DNA of 64,000 bases from Carallia brachiata (GCA_021464245.1 JADCRB010000070.1:623373-687372); one strand, 5' to 3'. Shown: positions 10,774 to 25,100, numbered from the stretch's first letter. The notes: a model not told the origin generated them from the sequence alone. Translations and numbers: made by a program.

Positions 10774-11595
10774 TCAAAAACTGTAATCTGGTTTAAACAC
10801 ACTCTTACTCAAGGGCTTTGACCCATCTTTTAGTCCCTTAGCATCAACTTCATCATCATCATCTTCTTCATCTTCTTCTTCTTCCTCATCACCATCAAAA
10901 GCAGGATGGTTGAGGATGCTGTTGAGCAACTGCGTTCCCCTGAGTGCATTTGTCAAAGGCAAGTGGCCCTCAGGCGTGTCCCCGTTAAGCTCCCAAATGA
11001 ACTCGTTCGGAAAAGACCTGTAATTGTATTGCTCAACTTCGGTGGCCAGCTTCTTCATCCAGCCAACTTTCAGGAAGAACTGAGTGAAGTCTTTCTTGGC
11101 CTTTTGTTGCCATATTCGCTTCTGAACACTGTATCCGAACCTGTTGTTGCTGTGCTTTCTCCAGAGGTCGTCAATGGCTTTGAGGTCTTTCTCTGAGATA
11201 AACTGGACCTCAGAGAAGAATACGTAGCCTCTTTTTTGTGCAGCTTCGCCGGCTAGGAATATGAGTAGCCGGCGGGTCTCCTCGTCTGCTTGCCGGAAGT
11301 CTTGGGTGGAGAGGTGTTGCTGGAGGAGGTCAAGGGAGAAGGTTTGGGAAGTTGATGGGGTAGCACTACTACTACTACTACTACTACTACTGGAAGTGGC
11401 AGGGGAGAGGGAGAAAATGGTGGTGGCGGTGGGGGTAGTGGTGGTGGAGGAGGAGGTGGTGGTGATGGAGAGGGAAAGAGAATTGGTGGTGGTGGGTTTG
11501 AGGAAGAAAGAAGAAGGAGGGGTGGCTTCTGATGAAGGTTGGAGTTTGAGTGAGTGGTTGTAATGAAGAGAATTCATTAGTGCCTTGGTGGCCAT
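10774..11595 (-). CDS. GUN4: Tetrapyrrole-binding protein GUN4, chloroplastic
   Basis: This is an intronless gene of 273 residues. GUN4 binds protoporphyrin IX and Mg-protoporphyrin and stimulates Mg-chelatase in chlorophyll synthesis; it also takes part in plastid-to-nucleus signalling. Residues 1-85 are a Ser/Thr-rich chloroplast transit region with a long Ser run (about 68-77). The GUN4 core spans about 87-230, with 'FRQADEETRRLL' (100-111), 'RGYVFFSEV' (122-130), 'FGYSVQKRIW' (153-162), 'NYRSFPNEFIWEL' and 'GHLPLTNALRGTQLL'. An acidic tract follows (about 235-250). The tail 'KPDYSF' is typical of land-plant GUN4, which is phosphorylated near its C-terminus. I chose the ATG at 11595 because 'MAT' and the total length fit the family. 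The frame stays open upstream to 11883, so a longer N-terminus cannot be excluded. It is divergent from GCN2. Confidence 0.95.
   Translation of the reverse strand: MATKALMNSLHYNHSLKLQPSSEATPPSSFFLKPTTTNSLSLSITTTSSSTTTTPTATTIFSLSPATSSSSSSSSSSATPSTSQTFSLDLLQQHLSTQDFRQADEETRRLLIFLAGEAAQKRGYVFFSEVQFISEKDLKAIDDLWRKHSNNRFGYSVQKRIWQQKAKKDFTQFFLKVGWMKKLATEVEQYNYRSFPNEFIWELNGDTPEGHLPLTNALRGTQLLNSILNHPAFDGDEEEEEDEEDDDDEVDAKGLKDGSKPLSKSVFKPDYSF
11366..11391. repeat. Trinucleotide repeat coding poly-Ser in the GUN4 transit peptide
   Basis: An (ACT)n/(AGT)n run on the plus strand is read on the minus strand as consecutive Ser codons at about residues 68-77. It is a likely length-variable microsatellite in a region tolerant of change. 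Confidence 0.8.
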
Positions 11596-11806
11596 GATAG
11601 AGAGAGAGTTGGGGGAGGTAAGGGTGATGGAGGGGCAGTGAGAGTAGGAGTAAAGAGAATACGATGGCTTTTCTTCTTTGAGGGTGTAGGTGTTGGGGTT
11701 GTGGAGGGGAAGATAAGGAATTTGTGAAGAAGGAAGCAAAAGGGTCATCAGCAGTAATAGGAAAGTGGATTTTGATTGGCCAATTGTGGGTGAGGCTAGA
11801 TCCTCT

Positions 11807-11830
11807 TCTCTCTCTCTCTCTCTCTCTCTC
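11807..11830 (-). repeat. (TC)n/(GA)n microsatellite in the GUN4 5' leader
   Basis: A run of about twelve CT repeats lies 210-235 bp upstream of the chosen GUN4 start. CT/GA-rich leaders are common in plant 5' UTRs. If the upstream ATG at 11883 were used, this run would encode Arg-Glu repeats, which argues for the downstream start. Confidence 0.8.
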
Positions 11831-11883
11831 ACAGAGACAGAGGACACCCACACAAGCAAAAGGAAAGAGCCTTGGATTGCCAA

Positions 11884-13197
11884 GACATCAAGATCAGAGT
11901 TTGGAGACTAGAAGACAAAACTTGTTTAACTTTTCTTATTAAAAAATTATTTATAAGAGAAAGAAATATTCAACCCAACCTATAAAAAGAAAAAAAAATC
12001 ACTAAAAATTAAAAAGAAAAAAATTTAAAATAAAAATAACAGGAATATATGAAAATTATTTTACAATCCAAAAGAAAAATGTCAGAGACAGAGAGAAAGA
12101 AAAAGAGTGAGAGAGAGATTGAAGATTGAGTCTGGGCCAAAAATATTGGGTCTGTGTCAATTGGGGCTGTTTTGAGCTATTGTTTTGGATCCAATATTAA
12201 ATTGGTCTGAACCGTAAAGCCTAAGGACTAAGGCCTAGGCACGGTCTGAAGATTGAGATTGGCCCAAAAGTTTTTGAAATTTATTTCGGACAGTTACTTT
12301 TTACTTTTTTTTTACAGATACCAATAAAAAATTAACACATCAATACTTTTTAATGACATTTCTGTAATATTTTTTATATTCAACTTTTTGACAGCTAATC
12401 AATATTTGTCACGTAAGTAACAATTGTAAAAGAGAAGGTAAAAGTGTCTATTACTAACAAAATTTAAAATTTTTTTGAGTTGAAAAGAAACCATCACATC
12501 ACATTTTGTGGTTATTTAAATTCAAAATAGTCATAAAAATATTATAATAGTAATTATTATAATGATATTACCAACAGTAAAAAAAATGTAAGTGTAAGTT
12601 GTTTGATCATCCGAATTCCAAAGGCAATTGGGATTTTAGGAGCAACGGTAAAATTTGTTTAAATTGACAGGATTTTCTTGGGCTTTTTTTTTTGTTGGAA
12701 AATTTCTGCTTTTTAGATTTTCTTGGATTTGTGCCATTAATGCAAGGAGCGGGGTTATTAAAACTATATTTATTTATGTATTTATTTATTTTTAACAGCT
12801 ATTTTTTGGGTTGTATTAAATTTGTCTGCGGCACTGCCTGTATATCCGCCGAAAAAACCGACGTCGTGTGGGGTAAACAATGAGCTTTCAAAATTAATTC
12901 CCTTCTCAAATAGGAAACAAAAAGGGCTTTATATATATATATATATATGCATCTTTACATTTTTCAGCAGACAGAAGGCTCTCAACGGGGTCTATCGAGA
13001 ATCAGTTCCAATGAATATATATTGATTGTTTGCAGATTCTTGGTTTTTTATCTTGATAGAACAAAAAGGGGTTGCTGGGTTTTTCAAGAAACTGGATCAA
13101 TAAGTGAAAGTTTTATTTTTTTGGGGGATTTTTGAATTTTTTTTTGGATGCATTGTTGAGTTGTTTTCTTGGTGGGTTTGTGGAGAAATGGTGGAAT
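11884..13197. other. Intergenic region between divergent GUN4 and GCN2
   Basis: AT-rich DNA containing the GUN4 promoter on the minus side and the GCN2 promoter and leader on the plus side. There is an (AT)n run at about 12931-12948 followed by ATGCAT. I see no gene and no distinct TATA box that I would commit to. Confidence 0.5.
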
Positions 13198-16100
13198 ATG
13201 GGACGTAAGAAAAAGAAAGGAGGCGGCGGCCGCGGCGGAGGAGGAGGGGGTGCGAGGAGGAGCAAAGGACGGACTCCGTTAAAAGATTACTCTTCTAGTT
13301 CTGGCGATGGCGGCGACCTGCTTTCTGAGGAAATCACCGCCTTGTAAGTCTTGTTGGCTGCTTATCAACTATCCCCAATCTTTCTGTCTGAGGATACTTC
13401 ATGGGTTGGTTTTTTGGTTTGTTTGTTTTATTGGGTTTTTATGTTTCTTGTTTATTGCCTTGTAGTGGTTCTTGATCTTGAATATTGGTGGACAAAATTC
13501 TACCCAAACAATTTCTTTCAAATGGGTTTTTTTTTCTTGGTTTTTGGGATATGTTCTTGATCATCAATGTTAATGGTTACTGATTTTGAGATGTGAACCC
13601 TCAAGATAATCTCTTTTCTTGAAATAAACTTCTTTCTGCCGTGTGGGGTTTTGAAATTGTGGTCTTGTGTACGTTTAGGTGTGCAATATTTCAAGAAGAT
13701 TGCCAAATAGTTTTGGAATCATCTCCGCAGATCACTATCAAGCTCAGGTTCTTTCTTTTTTCAAAGAATCATCAAAAATTGTGAATGAGATGTGATTTAT
13801 CTTTCACTGTGTTTTGGATTCTTAATTTGGTAGGCCTTATTTAATAGATGTGGGCAATGGGGACCTTGATGTCTCGGCTCTGCTTTCGGTCAGGTTGGTG
13901 GTTGGCCATAGCTTTTGTTGCGAGTTTCTACTTTTTATGTTAATTGATATATGCCTCTTCTTCTGTTTCTTTTTCCTTGTACTTGTTTATTAGATGCTTA
14001 CCAGGATACCCGTACAAGTGCCCGAAGCTAAATATTATTCCAGAGAAAGGTCTCACTAAAAGTGACGCCGATAATCTTCTTTCTCTTCTTCATGACCAGG
14101 TAGAGGATGACTAGTTCCAGCATTGCGAATAGTCTTTCATGCTGATATTTGTTATTCTGAATTTAATGCATTCCTTTGCTTCCTCTGTTCTTACCGAGTG
14201 CTTTTTCAAAGTTTGTTAATAAGTTTCTTTTGTTTAAGGCAAATTCAAATGCCCGAGAAGGACGAGTAATGATTTTCAATCTGGTTGAGGCTGCTCAAGA
14301 GTTCTTGTCTGAAATAGTTCCAGAGCGTTTGACACTGGAATCTGTAAGCTTCTCTGAGAATCAATCCTTTTCTAATCGTTAATGCTTTTATATTATTATA
14401 TTGAAAGGAAGTATTTTGCATCTGTACTTCCACTGCCAGAGAATCTTTGCAGATATTCTGATAAACTGACGCGTAGTTCATCATATTTGTTATCTGTTAT
14501 GTTCAGTCTGCTCTTTCTCTGCTGCACGGTCTTTAAATTTTGGGAACTTGAAAGTGTTTGTTGCATTTTTCTAGTCTAATTTATGGTGATCCAATAGTTT
14601 GTGTATTCCCTTGCATGAGTTTTTTTTCCATTTCTGTTGTAAGGGGGATCCTCCTGTGTATAACTATCAATATAGCTTGGAAATAGGTAGTAACATGGTA
14701 AACTAGATGGAAGTAAGGCCACAAACGCTATAAGGGGAACTGGGTCTCGAGAGGGACATTCTTTGGTACACAGACCAAGAGACTTGAGAAAGACCCTTAT
14801 ATTCCTGCTTCATGCATATTTTGAACCAACAGGTACAGAAAATTTGAGTGCATTACTGCTGTAATATCCAATGGCATCTGACATCAACTTTGTTTGTATT
14901 GGTGAGCTAAGAGTCTTGAGTCCAATTATATGCTTCTTTGAACATTTGCAACATTCATTTATGGAGATGGCTGAGGTATTGGTATTATGACTAGAGGGAG
15001 AATTTTGTTTTGTAGATGGCATTGCAATAGCAAAACAATGTGTGAAAATCTTTTTCCGGATGGAGTGTACTTGCATTGTTTCTCACTTGTCTCATTCATA
15101 TTGATTATTATGATGATCCTTTTTTTGACCATTTAATTGGCTTTCACCGCTTAAGTTATCCTCTCTATTCAATGGTTTCAAGTTTTAAGTAGCTTCCTCA
15201 TTGTCCACAACATAATGAATACTTGATTTGGAAATTTGGAGATGACATAATGGTTAGGATTTTTATAACCTTCTCTGACATCAGCATGTAGTGATCAATT
15301 TTTTATTGGGTCAATTTGCATTGTTTCTCACTTGTCACATTCATATTGATTATAATGATCCTTTTTTTGACCATTTAATTGGCTTTCACCGCTTAGGTTA
15401 TCCTCTCTGTTCAATGGTTTCAAGTTTTAAGTAGCTTCCTCGTTGTCCACAACATAATGAATACTTGATTTGGAAATTTGAGATGACATAATGGTTAGGA
15501 TTTTGATAACCTACTTTGACATCAGCGTGTAGTGATCAATTTTTTATTGGGTCAGTGTTATGACAGTAACAAAACATTAGTATGAAGCTATTCAGATTAA
15601 TGCTGCCAGGGATGATATTCTATTAATGGTAGTATTATTTCCCTTTTCTTTTTTTTTCTATCTGGTTAGTTGTGTCCTGATTCATCCATTCTTTCTGAAA
15701 GGTTGTCCACGCAACTGCTGATAGCAGTGGCCAGCTGTATCAGGCTATTTCAGTTTCGAGAAACAGGAAATGCTCTTCCAGAGGACCATTTGTTTTTGTT
15801 TTCCTGGACCTCTTTAGTGGATGTGGAGAGTTATGGCACTGGGGTATTACAGTAGATGATAACAGGGGGATGAGTTCTTCGCTGAAATCCTATCCAAAAG
15901 ATGGTTCAGAAATTGAATATGGTGTGTTAGAAAAGCCTTTGACACTGAAAGTTACAAAGCAAGGTCCATTAGTTTCCCCCATCACCGAGTTGGATACCCT
16001 AGAAGAAGAGAGTGAAGAAGATGATGACAACAGCATATCTTCTTCTGATTCAAGTAGGTCCCCGATGAAGGAATCAGAAGGAAATGATTTGCAAGGCGAG

Positions 16101-19100
16101 AAGGTCAGTGATATCTGGCACTTACTGTGCCTAACTTAGTACGTGGAATTGTGATATCATTTAGTTGTTCTTGATGCTCATTAAAAAAATATAGTCATTC
16201 CCATGATGATCTTCTACTTGCTAGCAATCTTGTGACAGATAATTTTAGAAGAGTTTGAAACAAGACAGTTGACTCTAATGGCATATTTAGGGTGGGATAT
16301 CATAGCATTTGATGATTTTTTTTAGTATCCATTTTTAAAAATTACTGAAGCTGACTGCAAATAGTTGCATGGCATTTATAGTGAAACATGTTGTCAACAG
16401 TGTTCAGCATTCTTGGTTATGGTTGTTCTGTTTAAATTTGTTTTCGTTACAATCTTTTATGATGTCTAGATAGTCAATACCTTTACAGGATATTTTGATT
16501 GACGAGCTCGGAGCAGCTGTTAATGATGCTAAAGACGTTGAAAGTGAGCCTTGGGATTCAATGTCTTCATCTTCGCTACATGATGATCAAACACTCCAAT
16601 ACAATAGAAAGGATCTGATAATGGTAGTCTGCATGCATTTTCTTTTTGCTTTCAGCAGTTATGGAGTTATACCCAATATCACTGCTTGGTTATCGCTTCT
16701 TTATTAGGTTCATCTGCTTCATCTTGCTTGCACTTCAAAGGGACCACTAGCCGATGCTTTGCCACAAATAACCGCTGAGCTGTGCAATTTAGGGGTATGT
16801 GCTTTGATGAATCTACTTCTTCTAGGAAGAAATATCAGTCTTGGTTTCTGTCACTGAAACCTTGATGAACAGATCTTTTCTGTGTTTTCTTTGGCTCAGT
16901 TACTTTCAGAAACCATGCGGGATTTTGCTTCTAAACCATCTCCGTCGTTCAACAAGACTTTTGATGATGTTTTCCATCATGACATGGTTTGTCTCTCTCT
17001 CTTGGGGATCTTTTTCTTTGTTTTTTCTCACTTTTTTAATCACTTAATTCTGACTGCAACATTTTTTTTTCCTGGATTTTTATCTTTGTTGATTTTATAT
17101 AGGTCTCGTCTATCGTATCACAATTTTGGAAACCCACTCCTGATATAGGAGGGTCTAGTACATCTTTCCCAAGCTCCCGATATCTGAATGACTTTGAAGA
17201 GCTGCGATCTCTTGGTTAGTTATATATTTTTATGTATATGTACATAAGTGTGTGTTCCTGCTTTCACATATTTATGTTTGTTTGTGGACTTATGGGATAT
17301 TGTATGCTTGTTGGGCTAGAAAATTAGCACTTTATGCAAATGATGACCCATGAACATGTTCCTACCTTTTGAACAACAGTATTAAGCTCAGTCAATATAT
17401 TTCTTAAGAACTCTCTTCCTGATTGGACGCTTTTGTTTACACGATGTTATGTCCAATGAAATTCTTAGATTACATTTCTTTTGGTGACCCTAGAGTTATT
17501 TTCATGCTGGAATAACTTATTTTGTGTAGTATGTAACCTTTGGATAATTCTTTTATATGGGCTGTAACTTTTATAGTTCTTTTATTTGGTTATTCTTATT
17601 CCAGTATGTGATATGACAGGTCATGGTGGTTTTGGTCATGTTGTGTTGTGCAAAAATAAGCTAGATGGAAGACAGTATGCGGTGAAAAAGATTCGCCTCA
17701 AGGACAAAAACCTGCCTGTAGATGACAGAATCTTGAGGTAATTATATTTTGAAAGATACATAATGATTGTCATGTGATATATCGCTACCCTTTGGCTTTT
17801 GGCTGTTATAGTATACTGTTGCTTGCAGTTGTCCAATTTATACAGTAGAGAGTATAACCAAGGCAACCTTTGGTTCAAAGTTATTGCACTGCCATGCTAG
17901 GCTCAGAATTCGGTTCAAAGTTATGACACTGTGACACTAGCTCAGAATGGCACGTTATTGCTGTTGTATGATGCCCTTTCTTTTTTGATGATCAGGGTGC
18001 AAAGCCTCTAGCTAATTCAATTATCTTTTTGTTGCATGCTCAGTTAATATTTGTGGCTTGTGCTGATTGCCATCCACGATGTATTGTTGAACCATGATGC
18101 AACCTATTTTTTGCTCTTTTACTTGTTGAAGCATTTTATCTCTTTTAGACATTGAGTTGACACTTGGTTTGTGCCTGATTATTAAATTGCCTCTAGTTTA
18201 TGGTGCTTTATTTCCCCCTTTATGTCTGATCTTATTTTCCCATTTGCTTGGTGTCTACATTGTGAGATACATAGGGAAGTTGCCACACTTTCACTGTTGC
18301 AGCATCAGCATGTTGTCCGTTACTATCAGGTAGGCGCCTCTTCTTAGCATGCTCTACTCCTTAAGGATGAGTCATAATCAATTTGAATTGTATTTGTGCC
18401 TGCAAAGTTATTAGTATGATCAAAATGAAGGGGATACTTCATGGCTGTTAATGGAAAGATACAAAAGTATATGCTAACTGTTCTCCATAGTTTACAAGTT
18501 TTGTAAATTTGGCAGTGATAAAAAATTGTATTAGTCAACTGCTACTTTTATTTTTGTATCAAAAATTTTACTGATTCTGAAAATTGAAAACATCTGTAGT
18601 TTATAAGGTCTTTTCATCCATAACTAGGAAAATGCTGCTGCTTGTAATTTTTTGGGCCTCTTTGATGGTTGTGATATTTGTAAAAACCTCCAGGCATGGT
18701 TTGAAACAGGAGTTGCTGGTTCTTGTGATGACAGCACTTGGGGTTCTGGTACTGCAGCAAGCTCCTCGTTCAGCTTTAAGGGCATAAGCTCTGATGATGT
18801 TGGGCAAGAGAATAAGCTTGAATCAACATATTTATATATTCAAATGGAATATTGCCCTAGGTAATATTTTAAATTGTCTGTATTGCTTTTTCCTACCATA
18901 CATTATATGTTCTTTATAGCAGATTAGTTCTCTCCAGTTTAAAGAAAGAAAAGTGGTAATTACATTGCTTGAATTTGCTCTACAGAAAGATTAAAATGCA
19001 AAAATATATGTATATGCACATGTTCTTATTTTGATAACATGCTTCTGTTTCCTCCCACTTATGAAGGAATATGTCTTAATTGAATTTTTTTAATGTCCAT

Positions 19101-22100
19101 CTCTTTTTCTTCCCACTTATGAATGCTGAAGGAATATGTGTTAATTGATTTTGTTAAAGTCCATCTCCTTTGACTGTTAACTTGAAATTCTTTGCTCTAT
19201 ATGAGTAATATGAAGGAGAAATAAAAATATTTAATGGTTGTGTAAAAACCCTTTTTTGGAGGATGCCTAGGAACAACTCCTAGGTCAATTAAGGATCAAA
19301 TCTTTCATAAGTCCCCTTTCAATTATTATGGTATTACTGATCTCTTTCTCCATTTATATCCATTAAAATGTCAAGTTTTTACATTTGTCTCTTTCAATAT
19401 GTTAATGTTGACCTGTTTTTTTCTTTAAAATTTCCCTCTTTTTATCGTTTGAAGGACTCTTCGCCAGATTTTTGAATCATATAACCATTTTGACAAAGAA
19501 TTGGCATGGCATTGGTTTCGGCAAATTGTAGAAGGCTTGGCGCACATACATGGACAGGGAATCATCCATAGGGACTTAACCCCGAATAATATCTTCTTTG
19601 ATGCTCGCAATGATATTAAAATTGGTGATTTTGGTCTTGGTAAGATCCATGTCTTCTTGTCTGTATTTTCCCTTGTTTGGGTCTCTATGCATGATTGCTG
19701 GGATTCTATTGTCTGTTTAGCTGTTATGAATTGAAATGCATATCTTAGTTGAGTATATGATGCACCAAAGTAAGCAATGATATATAACCTATGTAGAAAT
19801 AAATATGTACAAAGATATGTTTGAAGACTGTAAATTCCTCTATTCATGTAGGTTACGTGTGCGCAATAAATGATCAAATGTATACACGGTTCTGGGAACT
19901 ACCTGTAAACGTGATACCCTTTCGGCTGCCCATGATTGATGCATGTCCTGGGGGAGGGTAGTCCTATTGTTCTGGTTTATTACCTTAAGTTTCCATTTTC
20001 ACTGACAGTAAACAAATAAATATATATACGAAGTACAAAGTCATTCCATGTCTTCTTACTTTAGATTGGTTAATGAAGACTTAGATTAATGCAATTAAAT
20101 GCCTTTGATGGTATATTTCATAGACTTGTTTGCCTATTAGAATTAGGAAACAACTTTTAGGCCCGAAGAGCTATGAACTTATTTTCCATTCACAACACAG
20201 AACATGAAAACCTGTTTTTTTTTTTCTCCACCTTTTTTACTTGTCAATGAAAAGCTTCAAAACTGCAATGTCTAGTTTTTCAGTCTTGAAAATTGTATTT
20301 ACAATTAAGTAATGCCTCACACCTTGGTAATAAGCCACTTACGGATGAAAAAGAAACGGCATAAAAAAAACCTATTAGGAGATGGTTAAAAGAAGGCATT
20401 ATTATAGTTTTTAACCTCATTGGTGTGGATTTTTTTTTTGGGGGGGGGGGGTGTACTAGTATGCATACGGTATGGTATTACTCCCTATTCAGCATTTTGA
20501 AATCTGATGAGGACATTTAGGTGATTCAAAATCAAATGCAACTCACTTTACAGTCTTCATAATAGTTCGCAAAAGTGATATTCTTATTTTGCATCTGTCT
20601 TTTTTCAGCTAAGTTCTTGAAGCTGGAGCAGCTGGACCCTGATGTCACTTTACCTTCAGATACCACTGGAGTTTCCATTGATGGTACTGGTCAAGTTGGA
20701 ACATACTTTTATACTGCACCTGAAATTGAGCAAAGATGGCCAAAGATTAATGAAAAGGTGCAATTAACTTTGACTCTTTTGTGGTTTCTTTGTCTTGTTC
20801 GCCTTCCGTTTGTAATCACAATCTAATGTTCTCAATTGTTATGTATGAACCTTGTTGTGCACATCTTCTTTTTTAGGCAGACATGTACAGCTTAGGAGTT
20901 GTGTTTTTTGAGCTTTGGTACCCTTTTGGGACAGCCATGGAGAGGAGCCTTATTCTGTCTGATTTGAAACTGAAAGGCGAGCTTCCTCTTGCATGGATTG
21001 CTCAATTTCCAGAACAAGAATCCTTGTTGAGGCGCTTGATGTCTCCAAGTCCATCTGACCGTCCTTCTGCCACATATCTGCTAAAGCATGCATTTCCTCC
21101 AAGAATGGAATCTGAGTTACTAGATAGTGAGTGGCTCATATCTGTCTGAATGTTTGTGTATATATCCATGTTCCCTTATTGTTTAACGGTAATTGAATTG
21201 ATGAAAATATGAGCCAACTGCTAGGCCTCATCCAGTAGTTTTGGCTTTTGGTTTGGGTGGTTTTTTGGTGACAATGATGACGATGATGATGAAGAAATGG
21301 ATTTTAAAGGGCCCCACTGTGCATTGCTTAAGTCATTGCTCTTAATAAAGGTGCTGAGGGTTTTGCTGATGGTTTAAGTAGTTTTACTATGATTCTGGTG
21401 GCCAGTGATTAACATTACATGCATTATAACTGTCATGAGCAAAAAAATCTACTTGTTCGCAAACAAATGTGTTCTGTCATTCTGACATTTACTTATGCCT
21501 CTCAAATATTCAGATACTGAGAACAATGCACACTTCGGAGGACAGAGGCGTGTATGATAAAGTCATGGGTGCTATCTTTGATGAGGAGATACTAAGCATG
21601 AAAATTCAGCACCAACATGCTGGTAAATCCTCAATCCAGTATGTGGGTTCAGACACGGAGCTCCGTGATTATGTTGTCGAGATGGCAAGGGAAGTGTTCA
21701 AACAACATTGTGCAAAGCATCTGGAACTTATGCCCATGCGCCTGTTGGATGATTGTCCAGTGTTTGATAGGTTGGCCTGTTGGAGAATATTTTGCTGGTT
21801 TTTGTCCTGTTGGAGAATATTTTGCTGGTTTTCTTTCTTTTCAAATGCTAATGTTGGCTGATAAGTTTCAGCTTTGCATGTGAAGGAACACTGTTAAACT
21901 TTTGACCCATGGGGGAGATATGCTTGAGCTCTGTCATGAGCTGCGCCTGCCTTTTGTTAGTTGGCTTACCGCAAACCAGGTATTGAATAGAGAATTAAAA
22001 TCAGATCAAGGAAATCCCATCTGCTATTCTCTATTTGCTTTACCTTATTGTTCTTTTCTAATCCAATGCCTGCATTTGCATTCATCTTGTTATATTCATT

Positions 22101-25100
22101 TTACATTTTTGATTTAGATTTGGTTTTCTTTCATCAACATAGCTTTTGGCGAAATTATTTCATTTTTCTTTATTGCAAGACAGGGATACTTGTTCTTGTT
22201 ATCAGCTGATAGTTACTCACTAGCTTGTGATGAGCCAAAATATCACCTGATTTATGACTATCCTGAGTTAAGTGTAGAGTGTAGGTACAGTGAGTTAAAT
22301 TTCTAGCTGATTGCTGTAGTTTTAGTTCACTGTCGAAGTCAACTGCTGTGAAGAAGCTGAACTAATGATTAAGTGAATTTCCATCAACATTAATAGGGTC
22401 TGCAAATATGTGTTTCTGCTTGTCCAATGGGAAAATAGTTATTCCTGTCATGTTCACTTTACAATTCTGTTTACAGTTTTTTTATACTGGCACCAATCTC
22501 TCGAGAGAAAAAAAAAATGAAAATTCCATGAAATATTTATAGATCAAGTTGCCCGAGTCATGTTCTGTATAGAGATTGTCTCAGAATTGGCATGCTACTA
22601 AATATGCAAGTTTGGACGTAGAGGTTACTCCATTTCTAGCCTTTGTGCAATATTCACCTGACTCTGTATGATTTGAAATCAATGGTTCTAGTCAAGAAAA
22701 TAGGCACTTTATGGAAGTGAGAGGAAGGTTGCATAGTCCAATGCTGCCTCTACACATGGATCCCTGTGTATCTAACTCCCTTTACATCCATAAAAATTTG
22801 AATGTCAAGTGTACCACTTTACCACTTGTTTCTTTTTTTTTTTTTCTTTTTTTTTTTCTTGATTGCTAATCATCTAAACTAAATAGATTGAAATAATTTA
22901 GCCATCTTGTACTTTCTGGCTTGTAGAAAACTTCATTCAAGCGTTATGAAATATCGTATGTATATAGAAGATCAATTGGTCATTCACCTCCAAACCGCTA
23001 TCTGCAGGTGTGGACTGCAAACGCACTCCGGTGACCCATTCCTTTTCCTTTTTAAATGAAACATATAAAACTATGATTCTTTTGCACATAAATATTGGAG
23101 TGGGGAGGAAAAGGGAAGAACTATTTTCCAGACTAATGCTAGTTGGCTGCATCTTTTCTCTTCTTTTAACAGGGTGATTTTGACATTGTTGGGGGTGTGC
23201 CAGCATTGACAGAGGCAGAAGCTATCAAGGTGCTGTTGATTCATCTTCGCTCTGTTCTTTGGCTTGGTATTTAGATCTGCTTATTTGGAACCACTTGAGT
23301 TGCTTTACTTTTATCATACATTGATGATATTTCCTAGAGACAGCCATCTGGTAAAAACATAACCATTGATTTTCTAGGCTAGAGGAAAGATTTGTGTGTA
23401 ACCGTGAAAATTTGATGTCAGATAGGTAATAAACAAATAAAACCTTTAACATCTGATTTAAGACAGCTTTCTGTGGTCCCCACCCAGTTTCTGCACTCAT
23501 CCTTCCATCAACAAAAATTTTCTTTTCTTTCACAAACTTTCATTTGTTTTGATGCTGGAGTTTGTAAACCTCCACATGGCATATCGGCGAACAGGGAAAA
23601 AAAATCTTTCTATTCAGCCATGCTTTGTATCAGTAGTTACATTTTATTTGTTGCCTGCTTCATGATGGTCATTTAATGTAAGCTGCTTGCTACAAGATTT
23701 TTGTGCGTTTATGTAGAGACAATTTTGCAGTGTAATCTGCAAGACAAATGTGACATTGTCATGCACCCTCTCCACATATTATTATCAACATTTTAAGTTT
23801 CTGAAGTTAGGAGAAACTTTGTATTTTTCTCTCCCCTTCATGGGTCATATTCATCAGGTTTTAAAAAAATTAGTAGTTGCACGAATTATGGAGATCTTAT
23901 TGGAAATTGACACATCTGTTCTTAATGCCTGCTGACTGAGAAGAGACGACAATTAATTAAGATTACATGCACTACAATCTTAAATTGTTGCCCATTGTGC
24001 AACTCTCAGAGTTCTCGAATATTGAATTTTGTGCATCTTTGGCCTTTTCAGGTGACAATGGACATAGTAACTTGTTTCTTTACACCAGATTGTTTTGACA
24101 TTCATCTCAATCATTGGGATCTACTGGATGCCATTTGGTCTTGGGTAGGAATCAAGCCAGAGCATAGGCACAAGGTGGCAGAGGTATATTATTGATGCAC
24201 TTGATGGTAAATACATTTTTACATGTAGAATGACCTGTCATGTACCTCTTTTCTCATTGAAGCTTCTTTACATGACGAGCTCTTTGCGTCCTCAATCATC
24301 TGAACGAAAGTTGAAGTGGGTGGTAATAAGGCGTCAGCTTTTGCAGGTTTGAGGAATATTATAGAATTGTAATTTCTAGCCAATGGCAGTAATTGATGCT
24401 GATAGTCACAAACTCTATCCTTCTTGTGTGGCATGATTGTCACATGTAAATTGAATGGCACCCTTTTGTTTACATGTATTTTGAGTCATGTATTTGGCTT
24501 TCTTCCTCTTCCTGCTTGCAGCTTCTTCTTCTTCTATGAAGTGAAATTGTGCAATCAATATTGCACAATATGGATATATCTATTGTTTCCTTACCTTTAG
24601 GTCTTTCAGGAACTCAATTTTGCAGAAGCTGTTGTGAACATTGGCACTCAATATGGACATAGCTAATCTATCCTCAACTTTTTCTCTTTCAGGAACTAAA
24701 GTTAGCTGAAGCTGTTGTGAATAGATTACAAACTGTGAGTTTGAGATTCTGTGGAACTGCGGATCTGGCCCTTCCCCGCTTAAGGGGAGCCTTGCCAGCT
24801 GGTAAAAACTTGATCACTGATTACTCTTTGTAATATATTATACTTGTGTTGATCTTTACGTTAACTCCAGATAAGCCTACACGGAAGGCACTTGATGAGT
24901 TGTCAGACCTCTTAATCTATCTGAAAGTCTGGAAGGTTGAAAACCATGTTTACATAGATTCACTTATGCCTCCGACTGAGCAGTATCATAGAGATTTGTT
25001 TTTTCAGGTATGATAAATGTGGTCATGCTTACACATCTCAATTGTTGCATTTTATTAAAAATTTGTCAATACTTTTACCAATATTCTTGTGGAATATTCC

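Noticed and set aside
11261..11563. Plus-strand frame rich in Val, Leu and Glu, and an overlapping His-rich minus-strand frame (11851-11387)
   Set aside because: Both are shadow frames of the Ser/Thr-rich GUN4 transit region and its leader.
19425..19877. 150-codon minus-strand frame
   Set aside because: It is antisense to the GCN2 kinase exon carrying HRD and DFG; no family is recognised.
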